From Mucilaginibacter hurinus (GTDB lineage: Bacteria > Bacteroidota > Bacteroidia > Sphingobacteriales > Sphingobacteriaceae): a stretch of 64,000 nucleotides of DNA. Shown here one piece after another: positions 26,363 through 35,532 of this stretch. The DNA lies in the NCBI RefSeq assembly GCF_003324525.1, contig NZ_QGDC01000002.1:1-64000 (forward strand). Direction: 5' to 3'. The notes under the pieces were generated by a model. The model was given only the letters and a program-made list of their open reading frames with translations, did not search any database and was not told the origin of the DNA. The translations under genes and the position numbers were made by a program. How positions within the stretch are numbered: position 1 is the first letter of the stretch; each line of letters begins with the position of its first letter.

Positions 26363-26995
26363 TTAAAATACACTGTGGCGTATTTTATTTGCAATCTTTT
26401 CTGACATTTTAACAATATCTGCGGCTACATCAGTATTGTTACTAATAACATGGTGGCACTCACTTTTGTAAGGTAACAAGTATTGATTGTACGAGGGTAC
26501 TACATGGTTTACCCATTTATAATACACATCCTCGTTAGAGTAACCCCGCTCAAGCAGGTCTCGACGCATGCGACGCTGTAAGGCAATATCGTTATCTGCA
26601 TCCATAAATATCTTTAAATCAAGCCGGTCGGCAATATTCCTAAAGTGGAGTATAAATAAACCTTCTACTATTAGCACAGGGGCCGGTTTTATCTCAAGCG
26701 TTTTGGGTGTAGCGTTGGGATTGTTAAACGTATATTCCTGCTTTACAACAGTCTTTTTATTGAGCAAATCATTTATATCCCGTTCAAAGCTATCATTGTC
26801 AATAGTGGCTGGCAAATCAAAGTTATAAAACTTATTCTGCTCGGGTGTCATAGCATAGCCCACAGGTATGTAATAGTCATCCTGCGATACCAGGCAAACC
26901 TGGTCGGGGGAAAAGTGCTTTAAAAAGCGCCGTAAAAAAAATGTTTTACCTGAGCCGCTACCGCCGGCAATACCTACGATGTAGGGTTTATTCAT
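26363..26995 (-). CDS. udk: Uridine kinase
   Basis: This P-loop kinase of 210 residues phosphorylates uridine or cytidine in pyrimidine salvage. The Walker A motif GGSGSGKT is at 11-18. The family segments SQDDYYIPVGYAMTPEQNKF and FDLPATIDNDSFERDI, the PVLIVEGLFILH strand and the lid helix RRMRRDLLERGYSNEDV are all present. The start overlaps the 3' end of the LysM gene by 8 bases, so the two are translationally coupled despite unrelated functions. The length fits the family. Confidence 0.9.
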   Translation of the reverse strand: MNKPYIVGIAGGSGSGKTFFLRRFLKHFSPDQVCLVSQDDYYIPVGYAMTPEQNKFYNFDLPATIDNDSFERDINDLLNKKTVVKQEYTFNNPNATPKTLEIKPAPVLIVEGLFILHFRNIADRLDLKIFMDADNDIALQRRMRRDLLERGYSNEDVYYKWVNHVVPSYNQYLLPYKSECHHVISNNTDVAADIVKMSEKIANKIRHSVF

Positions 26996-27977
26996 TAGGG
27001 GTGCCGTAGCTTAAGGTTACATGGAAACGCTTATCCAATGCGCCTAATGATTCGGCAACATTTTTTGTCATCACAATAACTACATCTCTTGTCGCTTCGT
27101 TCTCGGTAAAGCGGCCCACTACTTTGGCAAAGGTAGTGCGACTGGTCATGGGGTTAACAATCTTTATTACTGTGCCAATCGGTGCCGAGCGGTGTAATAC
27201 AAATTTCTTATTCGGATCAAGTCCCTGCTCTTCCATCCACGTAGCCGTGCCCTTCTCATTTTTTTCGAACAACCCAAAACGGTTAGGCCGTACTGATGCG
27301 CTATCTGCAGGTGCGGTTGAATCCTGTACGGCCACTATCCTGGTGTCATCTGCTATTGCCGTAGACGGGGCAGGCGTGTTGGCACGCACCTTTAATACCT
27401 GGCCCGGCGAAAGATAGTTTGATGATAGGTTGTTAAGCTTTACAATGTCTTCGGGTGTGGTGTTAAAACGTTTTGCTATAGCATACAAAGTTTCGCCGGC
27501 AGCCACCTTATATTCCTGGGTGCCCGGATCATTGACTGTACCCCTGGTTGGCGTAATAGGGCCGGCGGGAACAGTATTCGTCGGCTGCGTACTTTTTGCC
27601 GCAGGTTGACTAGCAGGCGGGGCCACCTTATTAGCTTGAGGTTGCTGAACAGCCGGTGCCTGTTGCTGCTGCGCAGGTGGTGTAACCTGCGACTGAGCAG
27701 CGGTAGCAGTTTGCTGATCAAAAGGTACTTCAGTAGGTACTTTAATAGTGCCGCCTACTTTAAGTGCTGCATTGTTATTAAATTGTATAATTACCGCCGG
27801 CTTAACGTTATAGCGCCTGCCAACCGAATAGTAATTGTCCTTAGGATCTAACTTATGAATTATTACCTTTTTGCCACCCTGGTTTTCAACACCTATAGAG
27901 TCAGGCAGGTGGGTAGCTAAGGCAGGTAAACAAAAAAATGCTGATAATAGAAATAAAATAATTGATTTAAATTTCAT
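26988..27977 (-). CDS. LysM-domain protein with RlpA-like C-terminal domain
   Basis: This exported protein of 329 residues has a signal peptide (MKFKSIILFLLSAFFCLPAL). Two LysM modules bind peptidoglycan: one at about 40-85 (LDPKDNYYSVGRRYNVKPAV) and one at about 155-200 (YKVAAGETLYAIAKRFNTTP). A Gln/Pro/Ala-rich linker lies between them. The C-terminal 80 residues (APIGTVIKIVNPMTSRTTFA, ATRDVVIVMTKNVAESLGAL) resemble the double-psi beta-barrel of RlpA-type proteins. A cell-wall anchoring or remodelling role is inferred. It lies between DUF4905 and udk on the minus strand, overlapping udk by 8 bases. Confidence 0.85.
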   Translation of the reverse strand: MKFKSIILFLLSAFFCLPALATHLPDSIGVENQGGKKVIIHKLDPKDNYYSVGRRYNVKPAVIIQFNNNAALKVGGTIKVPTEVPFDQQTATAAQSQVTPPAQQQQAPAVQQPQANKVAPPASQPAAKSTQPTNTVPAGPITPTRGTVNDPGTQEYKVAAGETLYAIAKRFNTTPEDIVKLNNLSSNYLSPGQVLKVRANTPAPSTAIADDTRIVAVQDSTAPADSASVRPNRFGLFEKNEKGTATWMEEQGLDPNKKFVLHRSAPIGTVIKIVNPMTSRTTFAKVVGRFTENEATRDVVIVMTKNVAESLGALDKRFHVTLSYGTPNE

Positions 27978-27998
27978 AATAAGTTGATATACAGTCTT

Positions 27999-28757
27999 CT
28001 ATAAGGAAAAAACTAATAGTTCGTTCTTGTTTTTTAGGCAGATAAGCCAATTTTTATGTAATACAAACGCCTCGGGCTGTAATTTTTGTATACCGGCGTT
28101 CAATAAATCTTCATAAATCACATCTTCTCCTTTAATGATGTAAAGACGTTGATTAAGCACACCTGCGTCTTGCGTGTGCAAAGATACAATTCTGAAATTA
28201 TTGTGTTCATAATAATGTATCATGCTGCCGTAGGGTTGGGTAGGCAACTCGCCGTGGTATTGCGATGGAGATAACATTCGCGGTACTTTTATATTTTTAA
28301 GCAGTTCGCCGTCATCAGCAGCGTTAAAAGGGCGCATAACCTCGCCGGTTTTAATATTTAAAAGGCTAAGCTTCTTTGGTAGCATTTGCGTATTATATGC
28401 TACGGGGCCGTTAATGGTAAGATGGTCAAAAGCAAGGCTGTAATTACTCCATAATACACCGGCAGTAGCAACATTTAGCGCAATGATACCCTTGTGCGCA
28501 GGTCCGCTTGCCGACTGATAATGATGTAGTAAAAGCACACCGTCAAATGCCGTTTCCATGCCGGTGAGCCAACGTACGGGCGTGGTGTAGCCCTCAAAAT
28601 TCAGCAAACCGTTGGGCAGACTTACGGCAGCAAAGCTTACCATTTTATCCTTTTCGTTCCTTATCTCCAGCACCAGGGTTGATGTAATTTCATCAATATC
28701 CAGCCGCCAGATATCGCCGTTAAATTTATGAGTTATATGGGGTGCAAGTATTAACAT
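27999..28757 (-). CDS. DUF4905 protein
   Basis: This protein has about 252 residues from the ATG at 28757 (MLILAPHITHKFNGDIWRLD). A start six codons earlier is possible. The regular short beta-strands with LYIIKGEDVIYEDLL and NKNELLVFSL suggest a propeller-like fold. It matches what I know of the Sphingobacteria-specific DUF4905 family and has no convincing signal peptide, so it is probably cytoplasmic. The function is unknown. It heads the minus-strand group DUF4905 - LysM - udk, with 21 bases to the LysM gene. Confidence 0.75.
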   Translation of the reverse strand: MLILAPHITHKFNGDIWRLDIDEITSTLVLEIRNEKDKMVSFAAVSLPNGLLNFEGYTTPVRWLTGMETAFDGVLLLHHYQSASGPAHKGIIALNVATAGVLWSNYSLAFDHLTINGPVAYNTQMLPKKLSLLNIKTGEVMRPFNAADDGELLKNIKVPRMLSPSQYHGELPTQPYGSMIHYYEHNNFRIVSLHTQDAGVLNQRLYIIKGEDVIYEDLLNAGIQKLQPEAFVLHKNWLICLKNKNELLVFSL

Positions 28758-28859
28758 AAAGCTGACAAATATCACTAATTATATTATAAACTGTTTTTAG
28801 CTTGAAAACATTGTATGTACAGTGGTGTTAATCAATTCACAATTAAAATTTGAGATACT

Positions 28860-29339
28860 ATGAACGCTAAAGAAATAAGCCTTGAAGAACGTAAAGTTAA
28901 ACCCGTGGTTGACCTGTTAAATGATCTGCTGGCAAACTACCATATACACTACCAAAAGTTAAGAGGCTGCCACTGGAATGTAAAGGGTAAAAGCTTTTTT
29001 ACGCTACATGTAAAGTTTGAAGAGTTATACACTGAAGCTTTGGTTTTTATTGACGAACTGGCCGAAAGAATATTAACACTGGGCAAACCTCCGTACAGCA
29101 CATTTGCTGACTACATTAAAACCGCTAAAATTAAAGAGGTAAATACCATAGGCATGAAAGATACCGATATGGTAAAGGCGTTGATAGCTGATATGGCTAC
29201 ACTGATAGAACTGGAACGTGAGATATTGGAAGTAACATCAGACGCTGGGGATGATGGCAGTAACGATATGGTAAACAGGTTTATGCAGTTTAAAGAAAAA
29301 AACACATGGATGCTGCGTTCATTTGTAGATGAAGATTAA
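28860..29339 (+). CDS. dps: Dps family ferritin-like DNA-protection protein
   Basis: This 159-residue Dps/miniferritin stores iron and consumes peroxide, protecting DNA in stress. The ferroxidase motif is complete: His38 (GCHWNVKG), His50, Glu54, Asp65 and Glu69 in TLHVKFEELYTEALVFIDEL and AER. Glu54 stands where several Dps proteins have Asp. Basic residues in the short N-terminal tail (KEISLEERKVKP) might touch DNA. It is monocistronic, diverging from the DUF4905 gene and closed by a hairpin. Control by a peroxide regulator such as OxyR is plausible, but no operator is recognised. Confidence 0.93.
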   Translation: MNAKEISLEERKVKPVVDLLNDLLANYHIHYQKLRGCHWNVKGKSFFTLHVKFEELYTEALVFIDELAERILTLGKPPYSTFADYIKTAKIKEVNTIGMKDTDMVKALIADMATLIELEREILEVTSDAGDDGSNDMVNRFMQFKEKNTWMLRSFVDED

Positions 29340-29378
29340 TTCAAACGCAATACCCGGTTACCAGAGTAATAATTTAAA

Positions 29379-29410
29379 CAAAAAGCCCGGCTAATTAAAT
29401 AACCGGGCTT
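29379..29410. terminator. Terminator between dps and OmpP1 gene
   Basis: An 8-bp GC-rich stem (AAGCCCGG/CCGGGCTT) with a 12-base loop lies 40 bases past the dps stop. Its left side carries a run of A that serves as a T-run on the minus strand, so it can work for both convergent genes. Confidence 0.75.
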
Positions 29411-29440
29411 CTCGTTTAATGAAGTGACTTTCTGTCAAAT

Positions 29441-30931
29441 TTAAAAGCGGTATGCTACTGTTAAATAAACATTATCGTTTGAACGTTTTAAAACGGCAGA
29501 AGGGCTCATGTTACCAAGGTCATAGGCGAAGTCGGTACGAGAACCTGTTGAATGAGTATAAGTAGCATCGATAGAATAGTTACCTGTACGGAACCCGACA
29601 CCACCGGAAGCGGTTTTTATTGAACTGCCAAACTCTTTCATAGGGTTGCCCATTATATTGTATCCTCCACGCAGGTAAGCTATGCTACTCAAACGCGCTT
29701 CGGCGCCCACCCGGGCATTAACTGCTCCCTTGTACAAAGTTTTTATGTTGGTGTTATCTTCAGACGCATCATAGTCAATATTACTTGATAAGTTCGCCGA
29801 GCTATAATCAACATACTCTACATCGCCGGTGATGAAACCAAATTGTTTGATAAATACGGCTAATCCGCCGGCTACCTTAAGCGGGGTGCGCAAATTGTAT
29901 TGCAGTGGGTACACCTCTCCGTTTCTTGACTGGCCTCTGCCTGATATGTTTGTTGTAAGGCCCTCGCTGTAGCTGTCTTCCATCGTATACCAGGTAGGCG
30001 TAGTAAAGTTAAAACCCAACCTTACTGCTTCAACAGGTTTGTATATAATACCAAGTTTAGCGTTTACGCCTGTACCACGTGTAACCTGGTTTTGTGTGAA
30101 CACAGAAGCAAACTGCCTTGATGGCTCGTTATCTGCTAATGATATGTCACCTTCTTCGGTAAATGCTATTGTAGAATTATACCGTATGCTCGTCATCCCT
30201 AAACTACCGCCTATGTATAGCTTGTTACTATAATTCCCGCCGATAGCCAGGTTAAATTCTGATTGTCCGCCGGTACGTGTGATAACATTTGTTTGGACTA
30301 CGCCACGTTCGGCGAAGTCAACGTTGCTGCGGTATTCAAGATTGTTAGGGTCGGTGTCTGAACCGTCCGGATCAATTTTATATACATCAATCAACTTCTG
30401 GCTAATTGCCCAGTCAGGTAGCCCGAGTTGATTAGTGAAGTTTGCAATATCAGCATAATAATCAGTTATTGTTGAGTTAGGATTGGTTCCGCCATAAGTC
30501 GAATTTTCATAAAAATCATTGGTGCGGCTAAAGCTGAAGCCGTAGTTAACGCTTAACCAGCCTTTTGTTAAATCAGCACCCTTTGGCCTGCTCAGGCGGT
30601 TATAAAATACAACCCCGGCATGGCTTAAATTGCCGGTATTCTTTTTATCAGTCATGGTGTTGCCCAGGTACGTAGCCTTTGATTTAAACATATCATACTC
30701 AGGCGTAATGCTGAATTCTGATTTAGTGAAAAAACCAAGCCCTGCCGGGTTACCGCTTATGGATGTAAGGTCGCCACCTATGGCAACATTAGCATTACCA
30801 ATGGCTTTTATACGCGAGGTAGACCCGGTTTGTGTGGTTGAAAATCGCAGAGCGTCCTGCGAATATTGGGCAAAGCTATCAGTGGTGGCCGCTACTATAG
30901 CAACCAGGCTTAATATATATCTGATTTTCAT
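29441..30931 (-). CDS. OmpP1/FadL-like outer-membrane protein
   Basis: This 496-residue outer-membrane beta-barrel has a signal peptide (MKIRYILSLVAIVAATTDSFAQ). The N-terminal hatch region has the FadL-like pattern ANVAIGGDLTSISGNPAGLG, followed by many amphipathic strands and a C-terminal aromatic residue (YLTVAYRF) used for BAM assembly. FadL-family channels take up hydrophobic compounds, and the actual substrate here is unknown. It follows the Gly-rich lipoprotein gene by 29 bases on the same strand, so the two probably form a transcription unit. Confidence 0.87.
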   Translation of the reverse strand: MKIRYILSLVAIVAATTDSFAQYSQDALRFSTTQTGSTSRIKAIGNANVAIGGDLTSISGNPAGLGFFTKSEFSITPEYDMFKSKATYLGNTMTDKKNTGNLSHAGVVFYNRLSRPKGADLTKGWLSVNYGFSFSRTNDFYENSTYGGTNPNSTITDYYADIANFTNQLGLPDWAISQKLIDVYKIDPDGSDTDPNNLEYRSNVDFAERGVVQTNVITRTGGQSEFNLAIGGNYSNKLYIGGSLGMTSIRYNSTIAFTEEGDISLADNEPSRQFASVFTQNQVTRGTGVNAKLGIIYKPVEAVRLGFNFTTPTWYTMEDSYSEGLTTNISGRGQSRNGEVYPLQYNLRTPLKVAGGLAVFIKQFGFITGDVEYVDYSSANLSSNIDYDASEDNTNIKTLYKGAVNARVGAEARLSSIAYLRGGYNIMGNPMKEFGSSIKTASGGVGFRTGNYSIDATYTHSTGSRTDFAYDLGNMSPSAVLKRSNDNVYLTVAYRF

Positions 30932-30960
30932 AAAATAATTTCGTTGTGATAATGTATTAA

Positions 30961-31836
30961 CTATTGTCTTACCGGTCTGCCGCCGCCACCGCTGCTTCTG
31001 CCACCGCCGCCAAAACTGCCGCCGCTTCTGCCACCGCCAAAAGTTGATGGTGAACGGTCAACACTTGGCCGGTAAGTAGGTCTTGACGTCTCTCTCGAAG
31101 GTCTGCCAATACGAGGCTCGCTACCAGATGCTCTTCCGTCTACGCGGCTTGGCCTGCCGCTGGTTGCCGAACGGGTTGTGCTGTTAATACGGTTTGGTCT
31201 GTTCGGTAAATAGCTGGTGGTGCCCCTGGCGTTGCGGCCTGATGCCATTGCATTGCGCATGCTGCCACCACCGCGCACAGGCCGTGGCGTACCTGCATAA
31301 CCAAAGCCAGAATACAAGCCCCAATACGGATAACCTCCCCAGCCGGTGCCCCAGTAAGAATAGCCTAAGCCTCCCCAGCCGCCGTAGCCCCATGGAGATC
31401 CCCAGTAAGGCGAAAAGCCCCATCCACCCCAGCCGGTGCCCCAGCCAAAGCCAATGTTCATACCCCAGCCGCCGCCCCAGCCGCCATAACCAAAACCCAT
31501 ACCTAAGCCCGGTCCGTAGCCGTAGTATAAATCATCGTAATAACCAAATGGCGAGTAATAACTAAACCGGTTTATACGTGATGCATAATCATCGTAGTAG
31601 TGGTAATCATCATCATTTGTGTAATAATCATCCTCGTATCCGTCGCTGCTTTCCTCATTATCGTATTCATCGCGGTATACCGGGCGCGGAGCGTATACGG
31701 GCGCCTCAACAGCAGTTGCCTGGCTATTATACACGTCGTCGCCGCTGTTTTGGGTAGACGCGAGTTTAGTTGTTGAGCAGGAACTCAGCGCAATAGCACT
31801 GATTGTTATGATCCCTAAAGTAATATTATGTTTCAT
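30961..31836 (-). CDS. Gly/Tyr/Trp-rich repetitive lipoprotein
   Basis: This 291-residue lipoprotein has a lipobox at LSSCSTTK. Its composition falls into three blocks: an acidic, Tyr/Asp-rich segment (about 40-90, DDYYTNDDDYHYYDDYASRI); a central block of about 95 residues of GW/GY repeats (GYGGWGGGWGMNIGFGWG); and an Arg/Ser/Gly-rich tail (GGGRSGGSFGGGGRSSGGGG). No enzyme domain is visible. Such proteins are common in Sphingobacteriaceae, where they probably coat or stiffen the outer membrane or aggregate. It is transcribed away from proS and precedes the OmpP1 gene. The function is unknown. Confidence 0.7.
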   Translation of the reverse strand: MKHNITLGIITISAIALSSCSTTKLASTQNSGDDVYNSQATAVEAPVYAPRPVYRDEYDNEESSDGYEDDYYTNDDDYHYYDDYASRINRFSYYSPFGYYDDLYYGYGPGLGMGFGYGGWGGGWGMNIGFGWGTGWGGWGFSPYWGSPWGYGGWGGLGYSYWGTGWGGYPYWGLYSGFGYAGTPRPVRGGGSMRNAMASGRNARGTTSYLPNRPNRINSTTRSATSGRPSRVDGRASGSEPRIGRPSRETSRPTYRPSVDRSPSTFGGGRSGGSFGGGGRSSGGGGRPVRQ

Positions 31837-31883
31837 TTATGTGTTTAGTAAAAGATCGGACCTCAAAATAACTTATAAATTTA

Positions 31884-31891
31884 TAAATTTG
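31884..31891 (+). promoter_or_regulatory. Putative -7 element of the proS promoter
   Basis: TAAATTTG matches the Bacteroidota -7 consensus TAnnTTTG exactly and stands 50 bases before the proS ATG. No good -33 TTTG is found at the expected distance, so the call is tentative. Confidence 0.35.
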
Positions 31892-31941
31892 GCGTGACTA
31901 TATAATAATTATACGGTCAAATTCTATTCCACAAATTAAAA

Positions 31942-33414
31942 ATGAGCAAAGGCATTATTAGTAAAGACGAAGATTATTCGCAATGGTTTAACGAGTTAGT
32001 TATAAAAGCTGACATGGCCGAATATTCTCCCGTACGCGGCTGTATGATTATAAAACCATACGGATATTCCATTTGGGAAAAGATGCAGGCGGTGCTTGAT
32101 AAAATGTTTAAAGACACCGGTCACAGTAATGCTTACTTTCCGTTATTGATACCAAAGTCGTTCTTCTCAAAAGAAGCCAGCCATGTGGAAGGCTTTGCTA
32201 AGGAATGCGCTGTTGTTACTCATTACAGGTTAAAGAACGATGAGACGGGGCAAATTGTTGTGGACGAAGACGCAAAATTAGAAGAAGAATTAATTATCCG
32301 GCCTACCTCCGAAACTATCATCTGGAACACCTATCGAGGCTGGATACAATCATACCGCGACCTACCTATACTGGTAAATCAATGGGCCAATGTTATGCGA
32401 TGGGAAATGCGCACGCGTATGTTTTTGCGCACCAGCGAATTTTTATGGCAAGAGGGGCATACGGCGCATGCTACCGCTGAAGAAGCAATTGCCGAAACTG
32501 AACAGATGCTGGATGTTTATGCCGACTTTGCCGAGAACTGGCTGGCGCTGCCCGTGGTAAAAGGCCGCAAAACCCCAAATGAGCGTTTTGCGGGAGCGTT
32601 GGATACTTATTGCATAGAGGCCCTGATGCAGGACGGAAAAGCCCTGCAGGCCGGCACTTCACACTTTTTAGGCCAGAACTTTGCGAAGGCTTTTGACGTA
32701 AAGTTTACAGGAAAAGATAATAAGCTTGATTACGTATGGGCAACATCATGGGGGGTATCAACACGTTTAATAGGTGCACTTATTATGGCGCATTCTGATG
32801 ATGCGGGTTTGGTGCTGCCGCCAAAACTTGCACCCATACAGGTGGTAGTAGTGCCTATTTATAAACATGACGAAGAGCTGGAAAACATTACGGCCTACGT
32901 AAATGGTCTTACCGAAGAATTAATGAAAAAGAACATATCCATAAAATTTGATAAACGCGATACTCACCGCCCGGGCGCAAAGTTTGCCGAATACGAATTA
33001 AAAGGTGTACCCCTGCGAGTTGCCATTGGCAGCCGCGATATGCAAAACGGAACGGTAGAGCTTGCCCGCCGGGATACTAAAACCAAGGAGACAACCAGCC
33101 AGGAAGGGCTTGCAGACCGTATAGAACAATTGCTTGAAGAAATACAAGCTAATATTTATAAAAAGGCCTTCGACTTCAGGGCTGAAAATATAACCGAGGT
33201 AGACAGTTATGACGAGTTTAAACGCCTGCTTGACGAAAAACCCGGTTTCTTATCCGCGCATTGGGATGGTACACCCGAAACTGAGCAAAAAATAAAAGAT
33301 GAAACTAAGGCAACAATACGTTGCATACCTTTGAACAACCAGCAGGAGGCCGGCCACTGTATGCTGACGGGCAAACCGTCCACGCAGCGGGTGCTTTTTG
33401 CACGGGCATATTAA
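31942..33414 (+). CDS. proS: Proline--tRNA ligase (eukaryote/archaeal-type)
   Basis: This class IIa prolyl-tRNA synthetase has 490 residues. The short form lacks the bacterial editing insertion, which makes it the archaeal/eukaryotic-like ProRS used by many Bacteroidota. The recognisable parts are the motif 2 neighbourhood ([20 protein letters not shown]), the active-site segments [20 protein letters not shown] and [10 protein letters not shown], and the anticodon-binding domain (about 290-400, [10 protein letters not shown]). A C-terminal Zn-like domain ends in VLFARAY. It charges tRNA-Pro and is essential. It is monocistronic with repeat DNA downstream. Confidence 0.95.
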   Translation: MSKGIISKDEDYSQWFNELVIKADMAEYSPVRGCMIIKPYGYSIWEKMQAVLDKMFKDTGHSNAYFPLLIPKSFFSKEASHVEGFAKECAVVTHYRLKNDETGQIVVDEDAKLEEELIIRPTSETIIWNTYRGWIQSYRDLPILVNQWANVMRWEMRTRMFLRTSEFLWQEGHTAHATAEEAIAETEQMLDVYADFAENWLALPVVKGRKTPNERFAGALDTYCIEALMQDGKALQAGTSHFLGQNFAKAFDVKFTGKDNKLDYVWATSWGVSTRLIGALIMAHSDDAGLVLPPKLAPIQVVVVPIYKHDEELENITAYVNGLTEELMKKNISIKFDKRDTHRPGAKFAEYELKGVPLRVAIGSRDMQNGTVELARRDTKTKETTSQEGLADRIEQLLEEIQANIYKKAFDFRAENITEVDSYDEFKRLLDEKPGFLSAHWDGTPETEQKIKDETKATIRCIPLNNQQEAGHCMLTGKPSTQRVLFARAY

Positions 33415-33422
33415 GTTTGAGC

Positions 33423-33497
33423 CCATAGTTCATGGTCGATAGTCCATAGCTGTGGTTGATAAGGTTTTCACTATGGTCCATTGACTATCGACTATGG
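33423..33497. repeat. Imperfect inverted repeat built from CCATAG/TCGATAGTC units
   Basis: Two 27-base arms (33423-33449 and 33471-33497) start and end with CCATAG or its complement CTATGG and contain TCATGG-like and TCGATAGTC units in different order. Their reverse complements align over most of the length. They fill the space between proS and the metB-like gene, ending 18 bases before the latter's ATG. They look like a copy of a dispersed intergenic palindromic repeat. Confidence 0.6.
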
Positions 33498-33515
33498 ACT
33501 GCGTTTCGCATAACT

Positions 33516-34655
33516 ATGAAATTCGCAACTAAAGCTATACACGCCGGGCAGGAGCCCGATCCAACTACGGGCGCTATCATGACGCCTATTTACCAAACTT
33601 CTACATACTGGCAAAAAACGCCGGGAGATAATAAGGGGTATGAGTACTCGAGGGGTACAAACCCTACGCGTAAGGCGTTGGAGGATTGCCTTGCCGCACT
33701 GGAAAATGCCAAATTTGGTTTAGCATTCTCTAGCGGCATGGGCGCCACAGACGCAGTAATGAAACTGTTAAAACCGGGCGACGAGGTTATTACAGGCGAC
33801 GATCTGTACGGCGGATCTTACCGTATTTTCACTAAGATATTTGCCAACTATGGCATCAAGTTTCATTTTGTGAGCTTTAACAATCCTGAGAATGTACGCA
33901 GCTATATCAATGATAATACTAAACTGATATGGGTTGAAACGCCAACCAATCCTACCATGCAGATAGTAGATATTGAGGCAGTTGGTAAAATAGCAAAAGC
34001 GGCCAACGCGCTATTTGTGGTTGATAATACTTTTGCTTCGCCCTATCTGCAAAACCCTATAGACCTTGGTGCCGATATTGTGATGCATTCGGTTACCAAG
34101 TACATTGGCGGCCACAGCGATGTGGTAATGGGGGCTTTGATGCTCAATGACGAGGAGCTTTACAAAAAATTATGGTTTATTTATAACGCCTGCGGCGCCA
34201 CGCCGGGGCCTCAGGATGCTTTTCTAGTATTGCGCGGTATCAAAACACTACACCTGCGTATGAAAGCGCATTGCGAGAATGGCCGCAAGGTAGCTGAATA
34301 TTTAAAAAGCCATCCGCGTGTGGCTAAAATATACTGGCCCGGATTTGAGGATGCGCCCGGCCATGAGGTTGCCAAAAAGCAAATGCGCGATTTTGGCGGC
34401 ATGATATCTATTACCTTAAAAGATGCTACTTTAGAAGATACCTTTCGCATCGCGGGCTCATTTAAAGTGTTTTCGCTTGCAGAGTCGCTGGGCGGGGTAG
34501 AGTCACTCATCAATCACCCGGCTACCATGACGCACGGCTCGATACCCAAAGAAGTCCGCGAAAAAGTGGGCGTTGTTGACAGCCTGCTGCGCCTTAGCGT
34601 AGGGGTGGAGGATATTGACGATTTGCTGGAGGATTTGGAGCAGGCGCTTGCGTAA
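33516..34655 (+). CDS. Cystathionine gamma-synthase/lyase-like PLP enzyme
   Basis: This Cys/Met metabolism PLP enzyme has 379 residues. I chose the ATG at 33516 ([20 protein letters not shown]) because the in-frame upstream 20 codons are translated repeat DNA. The fold-type I features are all there: [35 protein letters not shown] and [13 protein letters not shown], the PLP lysine Lys195 in [10 protein letters not shown], and [20 protein letters not shown]. It would make or cleave cystathionine in methionine/cysteine metabolism. Synthase versus lyase cannot be told from the motifs. A REP-like palindrome follows. Confidence 0.9.
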   Translation: MKFATKAIHAGQEPDPTTGAIMTPIYQTSTYWQKTPGDNKGYEYSRGTNPTRKALEDCLAALENAKFGLAFSSGMGATDAVMKLLKPGDEVITGDDLYGGSYRIFTKIFANYGIKFHFVSFNNPENVRSYINDNTKLIWVETPTNPTMQIVDIEAVGKIAKAANALFVVDNTFASPYLQNPIDLGADIVMHSVTKYIGGHSDVVMGALMLNDEELYKKLWFIYNACGATPGPQDAFLVLRGIKTLHLRMKAHCENGRKVAEYLKSHPRVAKIYWPGFEDAPGHEVAKKQMRDFGGMISITLKDATLEDTFRIAGSFKVFSLAESLGGVESLINHPATMTHGSIPKEVREKVGVVDSLLRLSVGVEDIDDLLEDLEQALA

Positions 34656-34668
34656 TCTAAAAAGCGCG

Positions 34669-34750
34669 TCATTGCGAGCGAAGCGTGGCAATCTCTTTAA
34701 GTTGAGCAGATTTAATATCAATAGCGGTCGCCACGCTTCGCTCGCAATGA
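34669..34750. repeat. Perfect 21-bp inverted repeat (REP/BIME-like)
   Basis: The 21-base arms at 34669-34689 and 34730-34750 are exact reverse complements (TCATTGCGAGCGAAGC... on the left, ...GCTTCGCTCGCAATGA on the right), 40 bases apart. The sequence CATTGCGAGCGAAGC is a familiar motif of dispersed palindromic elements in several phyla. It sits wholly between two genes on the same strand, without a T-run, so it is more likely a mobile repeat than a terminator. Confidence 0.8.
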
Positions 34751-34767
34751 AGCTCTTATAAAGTATT

Positions 34768-35532
34768 ATGATAGAGAACCTCAAAGCCTTTCTTGACGCT
34801 AAAGTAGCCCAGTACAATCAACCGAGCTTCATTATCAACGATCCGATATGCATACCGCACCTGTTCACCAAAAAACAGGATATCGAGATCATGGGTTTCT
34901 GGGCGGCTACACTGGCCTGGGGACAGCGGGTAACCATCATCAATAAATGTAAGGAACTAATCAGGCTGATGGACGGTACGCCTTATGATTTTATTATGAA
35001 CCATGAGGAAATTGACCTGAAAAAATTACTTGCCTTTAAGCATCGTACCTTTAACGATATAGACACACTGTATTTTATTCATTTTTTCAGGCATCATTAT
35101 ACACATTTCGAGTCGCTGGAAGATGCGTTTGTACCCGCCGATGGAAATTATTCCCCCTTCAGGGGGATAGGGGGCTTTAGGAACTATTTCATTTCCCTTC
35201 CCGATTTCCCGAACCGCACAAAGAAGCACATATCGTCTCCGTCTCAAAAATCAACCTGCAAGCGATTGAATATGTTTTTACGATGGATGGTACGTAAAGA
35301 TAATAATGGGGTTGACTTTGGCATCTGGGATAAGATAAGTCCTGCCGACCTTATTATACCCTGCGACCTGCATGTAGACCGAGTGGCCCGCAAACTAAAA
35401 CTAATTAGCCGAAGGCAAACGGATTGGGAAACAGCTGTTGAATTAACTGAACGCCTGCGCGAGTTTGACCCCATAGATCCTACCAAATACGATTTTGCCT
35501 TATTTGGGCTAGGCATAGAAGAGAAGTTTTAA
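34768..35532 (+). CDS. TIGR02757/DUF2400 family protein
   Basis: This 254-residue cytoplasmic protein is conserved across Bacteroidota. The landmarks are DIEIMGFWAATLAWGQRVTI, DLPNRTKKHISSPSQKSTCKRL read from the second half, and FLRWMVRKDNNGVDFGIWDK, together with the C-terminal VELTERLREFDPIDPTKYDF. The family is annotated only as TIGR02757. A helical DNA-glycosylase-like fold has been suspected, but the function is unknown to me. An unusual stretch near residues 128-138 (NYSPFRGIGGF) is encoded by a palindromic repeat-like DNA segment that seems to replace normal sequence there. Confidence 0.85.
   Translation: MIENLKAFLDAKVAQYNQPSFIINDPICIPHLFTKKQDIEIMGFWAATLAWGQRVTIINKCKELIRLMDGTPYDFIMNHEEIDLKKLLAFKHRTFNDIDTLYFIHFFRHHYTHFESLEDAFVPADGNYSPFRGIGGFRNYFISLPDFPNRTKKHISSPSQKSTCKRLNMFLRWMVRKDNNGVDFGIWDKISPADLIIPCDLHVDRVARKLKLISRRQTDWETAVELTERLREFDPIDPTKYDFALFGLGIEEKF
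35153..35177. repeat. Palindromic G/C-block repeat inside a coding gene
   Basis: CCCCCTTCAGGGGG (35153-35166) followed by ATAGGGGGCTT is an almost perfect palindrome typical of dispersed repeats in Bacteroidota genomes. It lies in frame in the TIGR02757 gene without disrupting it and encodes PFRGIGG. Confidence 0.5.

Noticed and set aside
30961..31836. CRISPR or tandem-repeat array suggested by the repetitive DNA of the GW/GY region
   Set aside because: The repeats are irregular, in frame and codon-based. There are no equal-length spacers and no cas genes.
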